DNA of 64,000 bases from Planctomycetota bacterium (lineage in GTDB: Bacteria > Planctomycetota > UBA8742 > UBA2392), in NCBI GenBank assembly GCA_015075515.1, contig JABTUE010000001.1, positions 310,001 to 374,000 of the forward strand. The letters are read 5' to 3'. The position numbers and the translations under genes were made by a program. The notes beneath the pieces are model-generated. The model saw only the letters and a program-made list of their open reading frames with translations, was not told where the DNA came from and did no database searches. Below, one piece after another: positions 1 to 7,915 of this stretch (positions are counted from its first letter, which is position 1; every line of letters begins with the position of its first letter).

Positions 1-495
1 GGCCACAACCTGCAGTTCATGGCCCGAAATGATGGTGATAATGTCGTTGCGGCCGGTCAGGGTTTCACCCAGAGCCTCGACAAACCCGGGGTCAAAACCC
101 ACAAATTCAATCGCCGAAAGCCGCCGCACCTCGCCGCGGCAACGCTGGGCGATGTCATTGGCCTCGCGTTCGGTGGCTTTCATCATGATGACCCGCGCGT
201 CGTAGTGGCGGAAGGTGATCTTGTCCAGCTTCTGGACGCGGCACTGGCCGCACTCGACCCACAGCAGCGGGCGGTGGTCGTCGCCGCGCAGCAGCAGATC
301 GGGTTCATAGCGTTCTTCTTCGTCCATGCCGGGTTCGACCTGCAGCTTGCGGTCGAAATACAGCGCCATCGCCAGAATCTTGAGTACCAGGTGCCGCATG
401 CCCTCGTTTTCGCGCAGTTCAAGCACCAGCTTGCGCGTCTCGAACAGCCCGCGGTCGTAGTCGTTGACGGAAAGATCCACGTTCAGGCGGGCCAT
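1..495 (-). CDS. YaeQ-like protein (partial, C-terminus outside window)
   Basis: The reading frame runs without a stop from an ATG at 495 to the window edge, giving 165 residues of an incomplete protein. It opens MARLNVDLSVNDYDRGLF and contains ALYFDRKLQVEPGMDEEE, then EPDLLLRGDDHRPLLWVECG and KLDKITFRHYDARVIMMKA. The order of an acidic turn, a D-L strand, a W-[VI]-E strand and a lysine helix matches the YaeQ family, which has a PD-(D/E)xK nuclease-like fold, but this assignment is from memory of the family pattern only. No nuclease activity is established for YaeQ. It is followed on the same strand, upstream, by a separate small membrane-protein gene with its own terminator, so it is probably transcribed independently. 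Confidence 0.6.
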   Translation of the reverse strand, partial: MARLNVDLSVNDYDRGLFETRKLVLELRENEGMRHLVLKILAMALYFDRKLQVEPGMDEEERYEPDLLLRGDDHRPLLWVECGQCRVQKLDKITFRHYDARVIMMKATEREANDIAQRCRGEVRRLSAIEFVGFDPGFVEALGETLTGRNDIITIISGHELQVVA

Positions 496-550
496 AAGTC
501 GGCGTGTTCCGTTTCGCGGACAAGGCGCGGGATACGAAACATCACGTGCG

Positions 551-590
551 GAAAAACAACAACCGGGGACGGATTGCAGCCCGTCCCCGG
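551..590 (-). terminator. Rho-independent terminator of the small membrane-protein gene
   Basis: CCGGGGACGG at 563-572 pairs perfectly with CCGTCCCCGG at 581-590 around an 8-base loop. Read on the minus strand the stem is followed by TTGTTGTTTTT (551-562 on the plus strand). It lies 17 bases past the stop of the gene at 608-931. Confidence 0.8.
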
Positions 591-607
591 CCGGTTAGCG
601 CGCGAAA

Positions 608-931
608 CTACTTCTGGCTGTCGGCAAAGCCGTTGGGGGCGGCAAACGGAACCTTGGGGTCCTTGCCCTTGCCCACGGCGCCAAAGCACTGGAAAGCGAA
701 CCACATGCCGGGCAGGTAGCAGATGATCCAGAAAATCATGCTGCGGATCATCAGACGAACCTGGCTGACGAACCAGGGGTTCTTCCAGAGGCCCGGCTTT
801 TCCACGAAGATCAGGTACAACGGCCCGAGGCCGATGATCTGAAGCATCCACATCGTCTTGGCGTAGTCCTGGATTTCCTTCGGAACTCCCAGGGCTTCCA
901 GTTCGTTGCCACCACCAGCGTTCTCTGTCAT
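608..931 (-). CDS. Small two-helix membrane protein, unknown function
   Basis: 107 residues from the ATG at 931, chosen over an upstream in-frame start (1003) because GGGGA lies just before it and the extra N-terminus is not protein-like. After a polar start (MTENAGGGNELEALG) there are two hydrophobic stretches, about residues 27-45 (MLQIIGLGPLYLIFV) and 60-82 (MIRSMIFWIICYLPGMWFAF), then a short polar tail. The YLPG near the end of the second helix recalls the Pmp3/YqaE proteolipid family, but the first helix does not fit that family, so I do not assign it. It has its own terminator and probably its own promoter. Confidence 0.65.
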   Translation of the reverse strand: MTENAGGGNELEALGVPKEIQDYAKTMWMLQIIGLGPLYLIFVEKPGLWKNPWFVSQVRLMIRSMIFWIICYLPGMWFAFQCFGAVGKGKDPKVPFAAPNGFADSQK

Positions 932-1322
932 GGGTACGTCCCCTTGGTTTCTGTTTTCGTTAGACCTGAAATGACCGGTGTCGCCCGCTACGAGGATGGG
1001 CAATATAGGCCCACCGAAAGTCTAATCCAGATGGAATTTAGGATTTTGCCCCCGTTTGGTTTTTCACGGTTTGCTTCGCTACTGGCGTTTCCGGCTTGGT
1101 TCCGACCTGACATTGGCGCCGGGAGCGACTCCTTTGCCAAAGCCAGCCCGGCAACCGCGCCAGGCAACGCTGTACTCGTCACAAGTCCTTGAAGCACCAG
1201 CGGTACTACCGGTTACAAGCCGCTGGTTTACCCCAAGGGGTGACTGAATGCAACCCTGTCTTTTGACACAAAGTAAAGTCGAGAGGTCACGGTCAACAGT
1301 TCGCGTCAAGGGTGCCTGCAAC
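932..1322. other. Noncoding stretch between the small membrane protein and metK
   Basis: No convincing gene was found: the short open frames here have no ribosome site or protein-like composition. A possible minus-strand -10 box, TATATT (1002-1007), lies about 70 bases upstream of the small membrane-protein start; no good -35 is visible. No tRNA-like arm pattern was recognised. Confidence 0.4.
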
Positions 1323-1346
1323 AAAAAACCCCCGCTTGGGCGGGGG
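1323..1346 (-). terminator. metK terminator
   Basis: CCCCCGC (1329-1335) pairs with GCGGGGG (1340-1346) around TTGG. On the minus strand the stem is followed by six T (1323-1328). It lies 34 bases beyond the metK stop. Confidence 0.85.
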
Positions 1347-1379
1347 CTTTTCCTGTCGGTGCAGGCTGCGACTTCCGGC

Positions 1380-2534
1380 TTACTTCAACTTGTCCGCCAG
1401 GTCGGCCTTCTCCCACGGGAAGTTCGGACCTTCGTGGCCGAAATGGCCGTTTTTGGCCGTGGCCGAATAGATTGGTCGCAGCAGGTCCAGATGCTGGATG
1501 ATCGCCTTGGGCTTGAAACTGACCGCTTTCTTCAGGCGTTCAATGATCTGGGCCTCGGGCAGTTTGCCGGTGCCAAAGGTGTTGATGTTGATGCTCACCG
1601 GCTCGGCCACGCCAATGGCGTAGGCCAACTGGATTTCGCAGCGCCGGGCCAGGCCGGCCTTGACGATGTTTTTGGCCGCATAACGCGCCATGTAGGCGGC
1701 GCTGCGGTCCACCTTGCTGGGGTCCTTGCCGGAGAAGGCGCCGCCGCCGTGGCGGCCCATGCCGCCGTAGGTATCCACGATGATCTTGCGGCCGGTGAGC
1801 CCGGAGTCGCCGTGCGGGCCGCCGATCACAAAGCGCCCGGTGGGGTTCACGTGGTAGATGGTTTTGGCGTCCAGATACTGCGCGGGCAGGGCGGGCTTGA
1901 TGATTTCTTCAATGGTTTGCTCACGCACGCGCGACAGGCTGACATCCGGCGCGTGCTGGGTGGACAGCACCACGGTGTGGATACGGGCGATGTTGTCGCC
2001 GTCGTATTCAACCGTGACCTGAGACTTGCAGTCGGGGCGCAGCCAGTCAATCTTCTTGCCGTGGCGCAGTTTGGCCTGCATGGCCGTCAGTTTGTGGCTC
2101 CAGGCAATGGGGGCCGGCATCAGTTCGGGCGTTTCGTCGCTGGCGTAACCGAACATCATGCCCTGGTCGCCGGCACCCTGTTCCTTGTCCTTGCCTTCGT
2201 CCACGCCCATAGCGATGTCGGGTGACTGGCCGTGAACGGCCACCATCACGCCGCACGAGTTGCCGTCCAGGCCGTAGTCGCCGTTGGTGTAGCCGATGTC
2301 GGTGGCGGCCTTGCGCGCGATGTCGCCAATCTTGCCCAGCACGTGGCGGGCCGTGGTGGTGATTTCGCCCAGTACGCAGATCAGGCCGGTGGTGGTGGCG
2401 GTTTCACAGGCCACGCGGGCGTGTTTGTCTTCGGCCAGGATGGCGTCAAGGACGGCGTCAGATACCTGGTCGCAGAGTTTGTCCGGGTGGCCTTCGCCGA
2501 CGGATTCCGAGGTGAAGAGTTTGCGCTCGCTCAT
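1380..2534 (-). CDS. metK: S-adenosylmethionine synthetase
   Basis: Makes S-adenosylmethionine from methionine and ATP in the cytoplasm, the methyl donor for the several methyltransferases in this window. The 384-residue protein matches the usual family length. GEGHPDK is at residues 13-19 (methionine/ATP binding), the family signature [11 protein letters not shown] at 120-130, and the Gly-rich phosphate-binding GGGAFSGKD at 263-271. No SAM riboswitch was seen in the 82 bases upstream. A terminator follows directly. The gene upstream on the same strand is a purine nucleoside phosphorylase, so a nucleoside/methyl metabolism pairing is possible, though the 82-base gap leaves separate transcription equally likely. 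Confidence 0.97.
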   Translation of the reverse strand: MSERKLFTSESVGEGHPDKLCDQVSDAVLDAILAEDKHARVACETATTTGLICVLGEITTTARHVLGKIGDIARKAATDIGYTNGDYGLDGNSCGVMVAVHGQSPDIAMGVDEGKDKEQGAGDQGMMFGYASDETPELMPAPIAWSHKLTAMQAKLRHGKKIDWLRPDCKSQVTVEYDGDNIARIHTVVLSTQHAPDVSLSRVREQTIEEIIKPALPAQYLDAKTIYHVNPTGRFVIGGPHGDSGLTGRKIIVDTYGGMGRHGGGAFSGKDPSKVDRSAAYMARYAAKNIVKAGLARRCEIQLAYAIGVAEPVSININTFGTGKLPEAQIIERLKKAVSFKPKAIIQHLDLLRPIYSATAKNGHFGHEGPNFPWEKADLADKLK

Positions 2535-2616
2535 GGAGTTACCTGTATTTGCGGCCCGAAAGGAACCCGAACCTTATAGTAACAGCCTTGGGCAGGCATA
2601 GGGCAGGGACAGGATT

Positions 2617-3456
2617 TCACGTACCCGGCAGCCCCAGCAGTTCCCGCAGCACCGCCGCCAGGCGCGGCGCGTTGTCGGTGCCCTGTTTCAGCGTGCCTTC
2701 GTGGCTGTCGTCGGTTGACCCCGCCCGGTTGGTGATCAGGCTCAGGCCGCACACCCTCAGGCCCAGGGCCCGTGCCACGATCACTTCGGGCACGGTGCTC
2801 ATGCCCACGGCGTCGGCGCCAAGGGTCTTCAGCGCCCGCACCTCGGCGGCGGTTTCGAAGCTGGGCCCCAGCACGGCCGCGTATACGCCCGTGGCCACGC
2901 TCTCGCCTGCGGCCTTGCCGGCTTTGACCAGTGCCCTGGCCAGCGCCGGGTCGTAGGCGCCTGCCAGGGGGGCAAACCGGGCCGCCCCGGGCAGGCGTTG
3001 GGGCCCGACCAGCGGGTTGATGCCCATCTGGTTGATGTGGTCCGTAATCGCCATCAAGGAGCCGGGCTTCAGGTCCGCGCGGATACCCCCGGCCGCGTTG
3101 GTGACAATCAATGTTTCGGCGCCCAGGGCATGCGCCAGTTGCGGAATCAACGCCAGTTCGCGTGCGGCAAAACCCTCATAGGCGTGATAGCGCCCCCGAA
3201 ACACCAGCACATCGCGACCCCACAGCCGACCCTGCGTAAGGCGGCACGCATGGCCCGGCAGACCCGAAGGCCGCGGCCAGCGGGGGATGTCGGCGTAGTT
3301 GATGCGGGCGTCGGCCTTGCACTGGCCTTCCATGCCGCCAAAGCCCGAACCCAGAATCAGGGCCACGGGCGCGCCGGTAAACCCCCGCCTGCGCAGGTAT
3401 CTCAGCGCGGGCTCGGTGGAGGATGATCGGCGGCTGAAAGATTTGTGGTTGGGCAT
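2617..3456 (-). CDS. Purine nucleoside phosphorylase, trimeric class I
   Basis: Cleaves purine nucleosides with phosphate to free base and ribose-1-phosphate (purine salvage, cytoplasm). I chose the ATG at 3456, giving 279 residues; the track frame extends further upstream but the added residues run into an intergenic repeat. Visible family features are LGSGFGG (35-41), the phosphate-site FRGRYHAYEG (86-95), TNAAGGI (119-125), MGINPLVG (144-151), GPSFET (197-202) and GMSTVPE (218-224). The Glu in GPSFET and the Asn in ITNRAG correspond to residues that select 6-oxopurines (guanosine, inosine) in trimeric enzymes. MTA phosphorylase belongs to the same superfamily, but the GPSFET and TNRA motifs favour PNP. 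Confidence 0.92.
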   Translation of the reverse strand: MPNHKSFSRRSSSTEPALRYLRRRGFTGAPVALILGSGFGGMEGQCKADARINYADIPRWPRPSGLPGHACRLTQGRLWGRDVLVFRGRYHAYEGFAARELALIPQLAHALGAETLIVTNAAGGIRADLKPGSLMAITDHINQMGINPLVGPQRLPGAARFAPLAGAYDPALARALVKAGKAAGESVATGVYAAVLGPSFETAAEVRALKTLGADAVGMSTVPEVIVARALGLRVCGLSLITNRAGSTDDSHEGTLKQGTDNAPRLAAVLRELLGLPGT

Positions 3457-3484
3457 GGGCCGGTGGGCGGAGTGTACAATCCCC

Positions 3485-3511
3485 CATCCGCAATCCGAAA
3501 TCCGCAATCCC
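3485..3511. repeat. Short direct repeat of ATCCGCAATCC / ATCCGAAATCC units
   Basis: Between the divergent purine phosphorylase and lepA genes, CCGCAATCC occurs twice, separated by an overlapping CCGAAATCC unit, giving a 9-base tandem array of about three units. It sits upstream of the PNP start and about 55 bases upstream of the lepA start, and therefore in the shared promoter region. Confidence 0.6.
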
Positions 3512-3565
3512 AAGGCTGGCGGCAACGCCACAATGTGCTAACTATGCCGCCCCGTGGGAGGCCCC

Positions 3566-5386
3566 GTGTCTGACCTGCCGCTGAGCAAAATCCGCAACTT
3601 CTGCATCATCGCGCACATTGACCACGGCAAGTCAACGCTGGCCGACCGTCTGCTTTCCATGTCCTATGCCGTGGACAAGCGCAAGCTGGTCGAACAGACC
3701 ATGGACAGCATGGACCTGGAGCGCGAGCGCGGCATCACAATCAAGGCCAAGGCGATCGCGTTGCCGATGAACCTGGACGGCGAAGAATATCTGTTCAACC
3801 TGATTGACACCCCCGGTCACGTGGACTTCGGCTATGAGGTCAGCCGCGCCATGAACGCCTGCGAAGGCGCGCTGCTGCTGGTGGACGCGACCCAGGGCAT
3901 CCAGGCCCAGACCGTGGCCAACATGTACCTGGCAATCGGCGCCGACCTTGAGGTCGTGCCCGTGGCCAACAAGGTGGACATGGTGGCGGCGGATTTTGAC
4001 CGCACCTGCCAGGAACTTGAGGCCGCCTTCGGCACCAGAAAAGAAGAAGTGGTACAGGTCAGCGGCAAGACCGGCCTTGGCGTGGACGTACTGGTCAAGG
4101 AGATTGTCAAGCGTATCCCGCCGCCCGAGGGCGACATCACAAAGCCGCTGCGCGCGCTGATCTTTGACGCGGTATATGACGACTACCGCGGCGTGGTGGT
4201 GTATGTGCGCGTGCGCGACGGTGTGCTGCGCGCGGGCGACCGCATCTTCATGATGGGCACGCGCAGCGAATACGACGTGCTTGAGGTCGGCGTGGTGCGT
4301 ATGGGTCTGCACAAGCAACCCGAACTCAAGTGCGGCGAGGTCGGTTACGTGATCTGCGGCATCAAGACGGTGCAGGACGTGGGCGTGGGCGACACCGTGG
4401 CCCTGGCCAAACACAAGAACGAGATTCTGCCCCTGCCGGGTTACAAGAAACCTCAGCCTATGGTGTACGCCGGCGTGTACCCGACCAACGCCGCCGACTT
4501 TGACGCCCTGCGCAAGGGGCTGCAGAAACTGACCCTGAGCGACAGCAGCATCACCTACACGCCCGAGCAAAGCGACGCATTGGGCAGCGGCTTCCGTTGC
4601 GGCTTTCTGGGCCTGCTGCACATGGAAATTTTCCAGGAACGCGTCGAGCGCGAACTGGGGCTGGATCTGGTGCAGAGCGCGCCCAACGTGACCTACGAGA
4701 TCAAGAAGCACGACGGCACGATCGAGCGCATTGAAAAGGCCGGCGACCTGCCCGACCCCACGGTGTACGAGGAAATCCTCGAGCCGATAGTAAAGCTCAG
4801 CATCATCACGCCCACCGAATACATCGGCAACGTGATGTCGCTGGCACTGGAACGCCGCGGCCTGTACGTGAACCAGGAACATCTGGGCCAGGGCCGCGCG
4901 CTGCTGACGTTTCGTATGCCGCTGGCCGAGGTGATCTTTGATTTCTTTGACAAGCTGAAGTCCGGAACGCGCGGCTACGCGACCATGGACTACGAACAGG
5001 TGGGCTTTGAGCCCGCCGATCTGGTCAAGGTGCGTATTCTGATCGCCGGCGACGAAGTGGACGCCCTGGCCATGATTGTGCACCGGCAGTTCGCCGAACA
5101 GCGCGGGCGCAACCTGCTGAAGAAGCTGAAAGAAGAAATCCCGCGCCACCTGTTCGTGATCAACCTGCAGGCGGCCATCGGCGGCAAGATCATCGCCAGC
5201 GAAAAGATCGGCGCCATGGGCAAGAACGTGCTGGCCAAGTGCTATGGCGGTGACATCAGCCGTAAGAAGAAACTGCTGGAAAAGCAGAAGAAGGGCAAGA
5301 AGCGCATGAAGGTCATCGGCGGTGTCGAAGTGCCCCAGGGCGCGTTTCTGAGCATCCTCAAGGTCGGCAACGAACCCGGCGAATAG
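3566..5386 (+). CDS. lepA: Elongation factor 4 (ribosomal back-translocase GTPase LepA)
   Basis: Translational GTPase that acts on the ribosome. I place the start at GTG 3566 because GGGAGG (3556-3561) sits four bases upstream of it; an earlier GTG at 3554 would overlap that site. The product is 606 residues, the usual LepA length. AHIDHGKS (16-23) is the P-loop, ERERGITIK is the switch I region, DTPGH is at 81-85, and NKVD follows. The C-terminus carries the LepA-specific basic domain with GGDISRKKKLLEKQKKGKK. A hairpin just after the stop probably ends transcription. Divergent from the PNP gene. Confidence 0.97.
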   Translation: MSDLPLSKIRNFCIIAHIDHGKSTLADRLLSMSYAVDKRKLVEQTMDSMDLERERGITIKAKAIALPMNLDGEEYLFNLIDTPGHVDFGYEVSRAMNACEGALLLVDATQGIQAQTVANMYLAIGADLEVVPVANKVDMVAADFDRTCQELEAAFGTRKEEVVQVSGKTGLGVDVLVKEIVKRIPPPEGDITKPLRALIFDAVYDDYRGVVVYVRVRDGVLRAGDRIFMMGTRSEYDVLEVGVVRMGLHKQPELKCGEVGYVICGIKTVQDVGVGDTVALAKHKNEILPLPGYKKPQPMVYAGVYPTNAADFDALRKGLQKLTLSDSSITYTPEQSDALGSGFRCGFLGLLHMEIFQERVERELGLDLVQSAPNVTYEIKKHDGTIERIEKAGDLPDPTVYEEILEPIVKLSIITPTEYIGNVMSLALERRGLYVNQEHLGQGRALLTFRMPLAEVIFDFFDKLKSGTRGYATMDYEQVGFEPADLVKVRILIAGDEVDALAMIVHRQFAEQRGRNLLKKLKEEIPRHLFVINLQAAIGGKIIASEKIGAMGKNVLAKCYGGDISRKKKLLEKQKKGKKRMKVIGGVEVPQGAFLSILKVGNEPGE

Positions 5387-5418
5387 ATCCGCGCGGCGGG
5401 TTTCCGGTGGTTAACGCA

Positions 5419-5444
5419 AACGGCGGCCCGTTCGGGCCGCCGTT
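5419..5444. terminator. Bidirectional terminator between lepA and the greA fusion
   Basis: AACGGCGGCCC (5419-5429) pairs perfectly with GGGCCGCCGTT (5434-5444), loop GTTC. The T-run is short on both sides, but it lies between two convergent genes, 33 bases after the lepA stop and 17 bases from the other stop. Confidence 0.7.
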
Positions 5445-5460
5445 GTCATGCCGTGACGCG

Positions 5461-7716
5461 CTAAAACGCGCGTTCGACGCTGATCACTTCGAACTTGACC
5501 GTGCCCTCCGGCGTCTGCACCTGTGCCGTTTCACCCGGTGTCTTGCCCAGAATGCCCTGGGCGATCGGGCTTTCGATGCTGATGATGCCGCGGTCGTGGT
5601 CGGCCTCGTAGCGCCCGAAGATTTCGTAGACCTTGGTCTTGCCGTCTTCGCGCTTGAGCGTGACCTTGGTGCCGAAGCCGGCCTTGCTGGCGTCCACTTC
5701 GCCGGATTCGATCACCCGCACGCGCTTGAGTTCTTCCATAATGCCCTTGGCGGCCTCTTTCAGGCGCGCTTCTCGTTCGCGGGCGGCGTCCAGTTCGGCG
5801 TTTTCGCTGATGTCGCCCATGGCCAGCGCTTCGCCGATCTGTTTGGCCACGTCGGGCAGTTCTTCTTCCTGGATGCGCTTGAGTTCGGCCTCGCGCTTGC
5901 GGCGGCCGTTTGCCGTGGCCAGGATTTCGCCGCCGCCCTCGGCCTCGATTTCGGCGGCCTGGGCCGCGGCCTTTTTGGCCTGCAGGTTGGGGAAGCTGCG
6001 CAACAGGATTTCGCGCAGCGTGCCGTTATGAATGTCGCTCAGGCCGCGGCAACGGTCAATTTCGTGCAGCAGGTGGGCGGCGCGCTCTTCGGCGATGCCC
6101 TCAATTGCCGTGGAAAGCAGGCGCGAGTTGCGTTCGGTCATGGCCGCGCGCAGAGTGGCCAGCGTTTCCTTCAGGTGGGTTTCGCCGCGTTCGATGCGCG
6201 TGAGCACCTTGTTCATCACCCACAGGATTCTTGAGAACAGGTCCTGGGCACCGGCAACCTGTGTCGAGGCCGGCAATGTCTGGCCCAGAATGCCGCGCTT
6301 GGCAAACCACAGGTAGTGCTCGGGGTAGATGTCAGGGTCAGCCTGCACGGTGGCCAGCGCCCGGGCCAGTTCTGCATCGTGGCCCTGGGTCATCAGTTCA
6401 CGCGCGATCATGTCCCACAGGGCCGAAACGTTCTTCAGAAACGCCCGGCCGAAGGTGGCGGGCCAGGCCGGGTTGAGTTTGGCGTGGTGTTCCAGCGCGC
6501 GGCCCTGGTAGTCGCTGTCGCGGATTTCCTCAATCCGGCGCAACATGTCTTCGGGGTCACGCACCAGGTCGTCAATGCTGTAGTTCAGGCCGACCGAAGC
6601 GTCCGGTTCGGCCTTTTTGATGTCCTGGATCATGTACCAGCCCAGAATACGGTCGCCGGCCAGCGACGCGCCGCTGTCGCGGTTGCGGGCGTCAAGGTCG
6701 CCCTCGCGCTGGACAATCGCCGCGGTCTGGGCGCCGATGTGTTCCAGTAACGCGCGGCGGGCATCGGAGCGGTCGCTGTCCTTGAGATAGCGGCGCAGCA
6801 CCGCCAGCTTCTGGGGCAGACGAATCGCGTTGTCGAACAGCTCGCGCGTTTCGTCCTCGTGCGTCATGGCCGTGACCAGACGCTCGATGGTCGGGTTGGC
6901 GCCGGTACCCACGCGCACGTACTGGTGCCGGGCCAGGTCCTTGCGCACGGCCGTCCACCACTTGGACCACTCCTTGGCCGAAATCACGGCGGGAACAAGT
7001 TCGGCCTTGATGCGCTTGAGATTGCTCTTGTTGCCGTGGCCCTTGAGGATGCCCAGGATCACGCCCTGGGGGTCGCTCTTGCAGCGCTGTTTGAGACCGG
7101 CCAGGTCGGCCGTGCGCTGAACCATGATGTCCTCGGGCGGCAGCTTCTTGAAGAAGTTGGCCGCAGCGCCCATTTTGACTTTGTGGCCCTTTTTGTCGTT
7201 GAAGTCCACGATCACTTCGGCGGCGCCGATGTCTATGCTGGCGACCTGTCCCAGCCCCCAGCCCGCGTCGTGAAACACCCAGTCACCGGGCTGGAACACC
7301 AGTTCATTGCACAGCGCCTTGACGAAGCGGTTGTCGTTCTCGCGCGAAGCGGCCTCGGCCCGTTCGATCGCCTTTTCAAAGCCGGGCAGGCTGCCGTAGG
7401 CGTTGGTGAACAGCGAAATCGCAAGCTGTTTCTGGTTGCTGTTGCGGGGCGCGACCTTGGCCAGCTCGGCCAGCACTTCGGCGCCCAGACGCGGCTCGGA
7501 CAGCGAATCCAGCTTGGCCACCACCTGTTCCAGCAGGCTGCCGGCTTTTTCGCCGTGGCCGCTGCGGACCAGTTTTTCGGCCAGGCTCAGAAAGGTCTCG
7601 ATCTCGCGGGGGGCTTTCTGCAGGGCGTCGGCCCAGGCGGATTCGACTTCGCCCAGTTGCTCCTGCTTGATCAGTTCGGCAATGCGTGCGGTCTCTTTGT
7701 TCAGGCTGCTGACCAT
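5461..7716 (-). CDS. greA: Transcription cleavage factor GreA fused to a long N-terminal region
   Basis: Rescues backtracked RNA polymerase by stimulating transcript cleavage. From the ATG at 7716 the protein is 751 residues, against about 158 for a standard GreA. The last ~158 residues are GreA: a coiled coil with GDISENAEL (acidic tip region) and a C-terminal domain with ESPIAQGILGKTPGE. The first ~590 residues are mostly helical and repeat-like (about 1-120), with a central segment PGDWVFHDAGWGLGQV that resembles a small beta-barrel of the CarD/Tudor type. Chlamydiae and relatives carry a comparably long GreA, so this fits a PVC-type organism. An upstream in-frame start at 7944 would enter the neighbouring SulP gene and is not used. 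Confidence 0.9.
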   Translation of the reverse strand: MVSSLNKETARIAELIKQEQLGEVESAWADALQKAPREIETFLSLAEKLVRSGHGEKAGSLLEQVVAKLDSLSEPRLGAEVLAELAKVAPRNSNQKQLAISLFTNAYGSLPGFEKAIERAEAASRENDNRFVKALCNELVFQPGDWVFHDAGWGLGQVASIDIGAAEVIVDFNDKKGHKVKMGAAANFFKKLPPEDIMVQRTADLAGLKQRCKSDPQGVILGILKGHGNKSNLKRIKAELVPAVISAKEWSKWWTAVRKDLARHQYVRVGTGANPTIERLVTAMTHEDETRELFDNAIRLPQKLAVLRRYLKDSDRSDARRALLEHIGAQTAAIVQREGDLDARNRDSGASLAGDRILGWYMIQDIKKAEPDASVGLNYSIDDLVRDPEDMLRRIEEIRDSDYQGRALEHHAKLNPAWPATFGRAFLKNVSALWDMIARELMTQGHDAELARALATVQADPDIYPEHYLWFAKRGILGQTLPASTQVAGAQDLFSRILWVMNKVLTRIERGETHLKETLATLRAAMTERNSRLLSTAIEGIAEERAAHLLHEIDRCRGLSDIHNGTLREILLRSFPNLQAKKAAAQAAEIEAEGGGEILATANGRRKREAELKRIQEEELPDVAKQIGEALAMGDISENAELDAAREREARLKEAAKGIMEELKRVRVIESGEVDASKAGFGTKVTLKREDGKTKVYEIFGRYEADHDRGIISIESPIAQGILGKTPGETAQVQTPEGTVKFEVISVERAF

Positions 7717-7915
7717 GGTCTCGGCTCTCGTGTCATGTGTCAAAAAAACAAGCGTCGGCAACACGCCCGACGCGCTATCGCTTATAGGCGGCCCGGCGGC
7801 CTGATGCAAGAAAAGGTTTTGGCCCGGGTCGCAAGCCGGCAGTCCACGGCAATGGCAACCGCACAAGCAAGTGCCGCGGGAGTTCTCCTGTTGCGGCTGC
7901 TGCCGGCATACACCA

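Noticed and set aside
19..726. Plus-strand open frame over the YaeQ-like gene
   Set aside because: It is the antisense shadow of the minus-strand YaeQ-like and small membrane-protein genes; no ribosome site and unlikely composition.
932..1322. tRNA or other structural RNA in the gap before metK
   Set aside because: No T-arm or acceptor pairing could be matched; only short chance hairpins.
2535..2616. SAM riboswitch upstream of metK
   Set aside because: The gap is 82 bases and no SAM-I/II/III-like core pattern was found.
3632..5149. 505-codon minus-strand open frame inside lepA
   Set aside because: Antisense to lepA; His/Gln/Val-rich product is typical of high-GC shadow frames.
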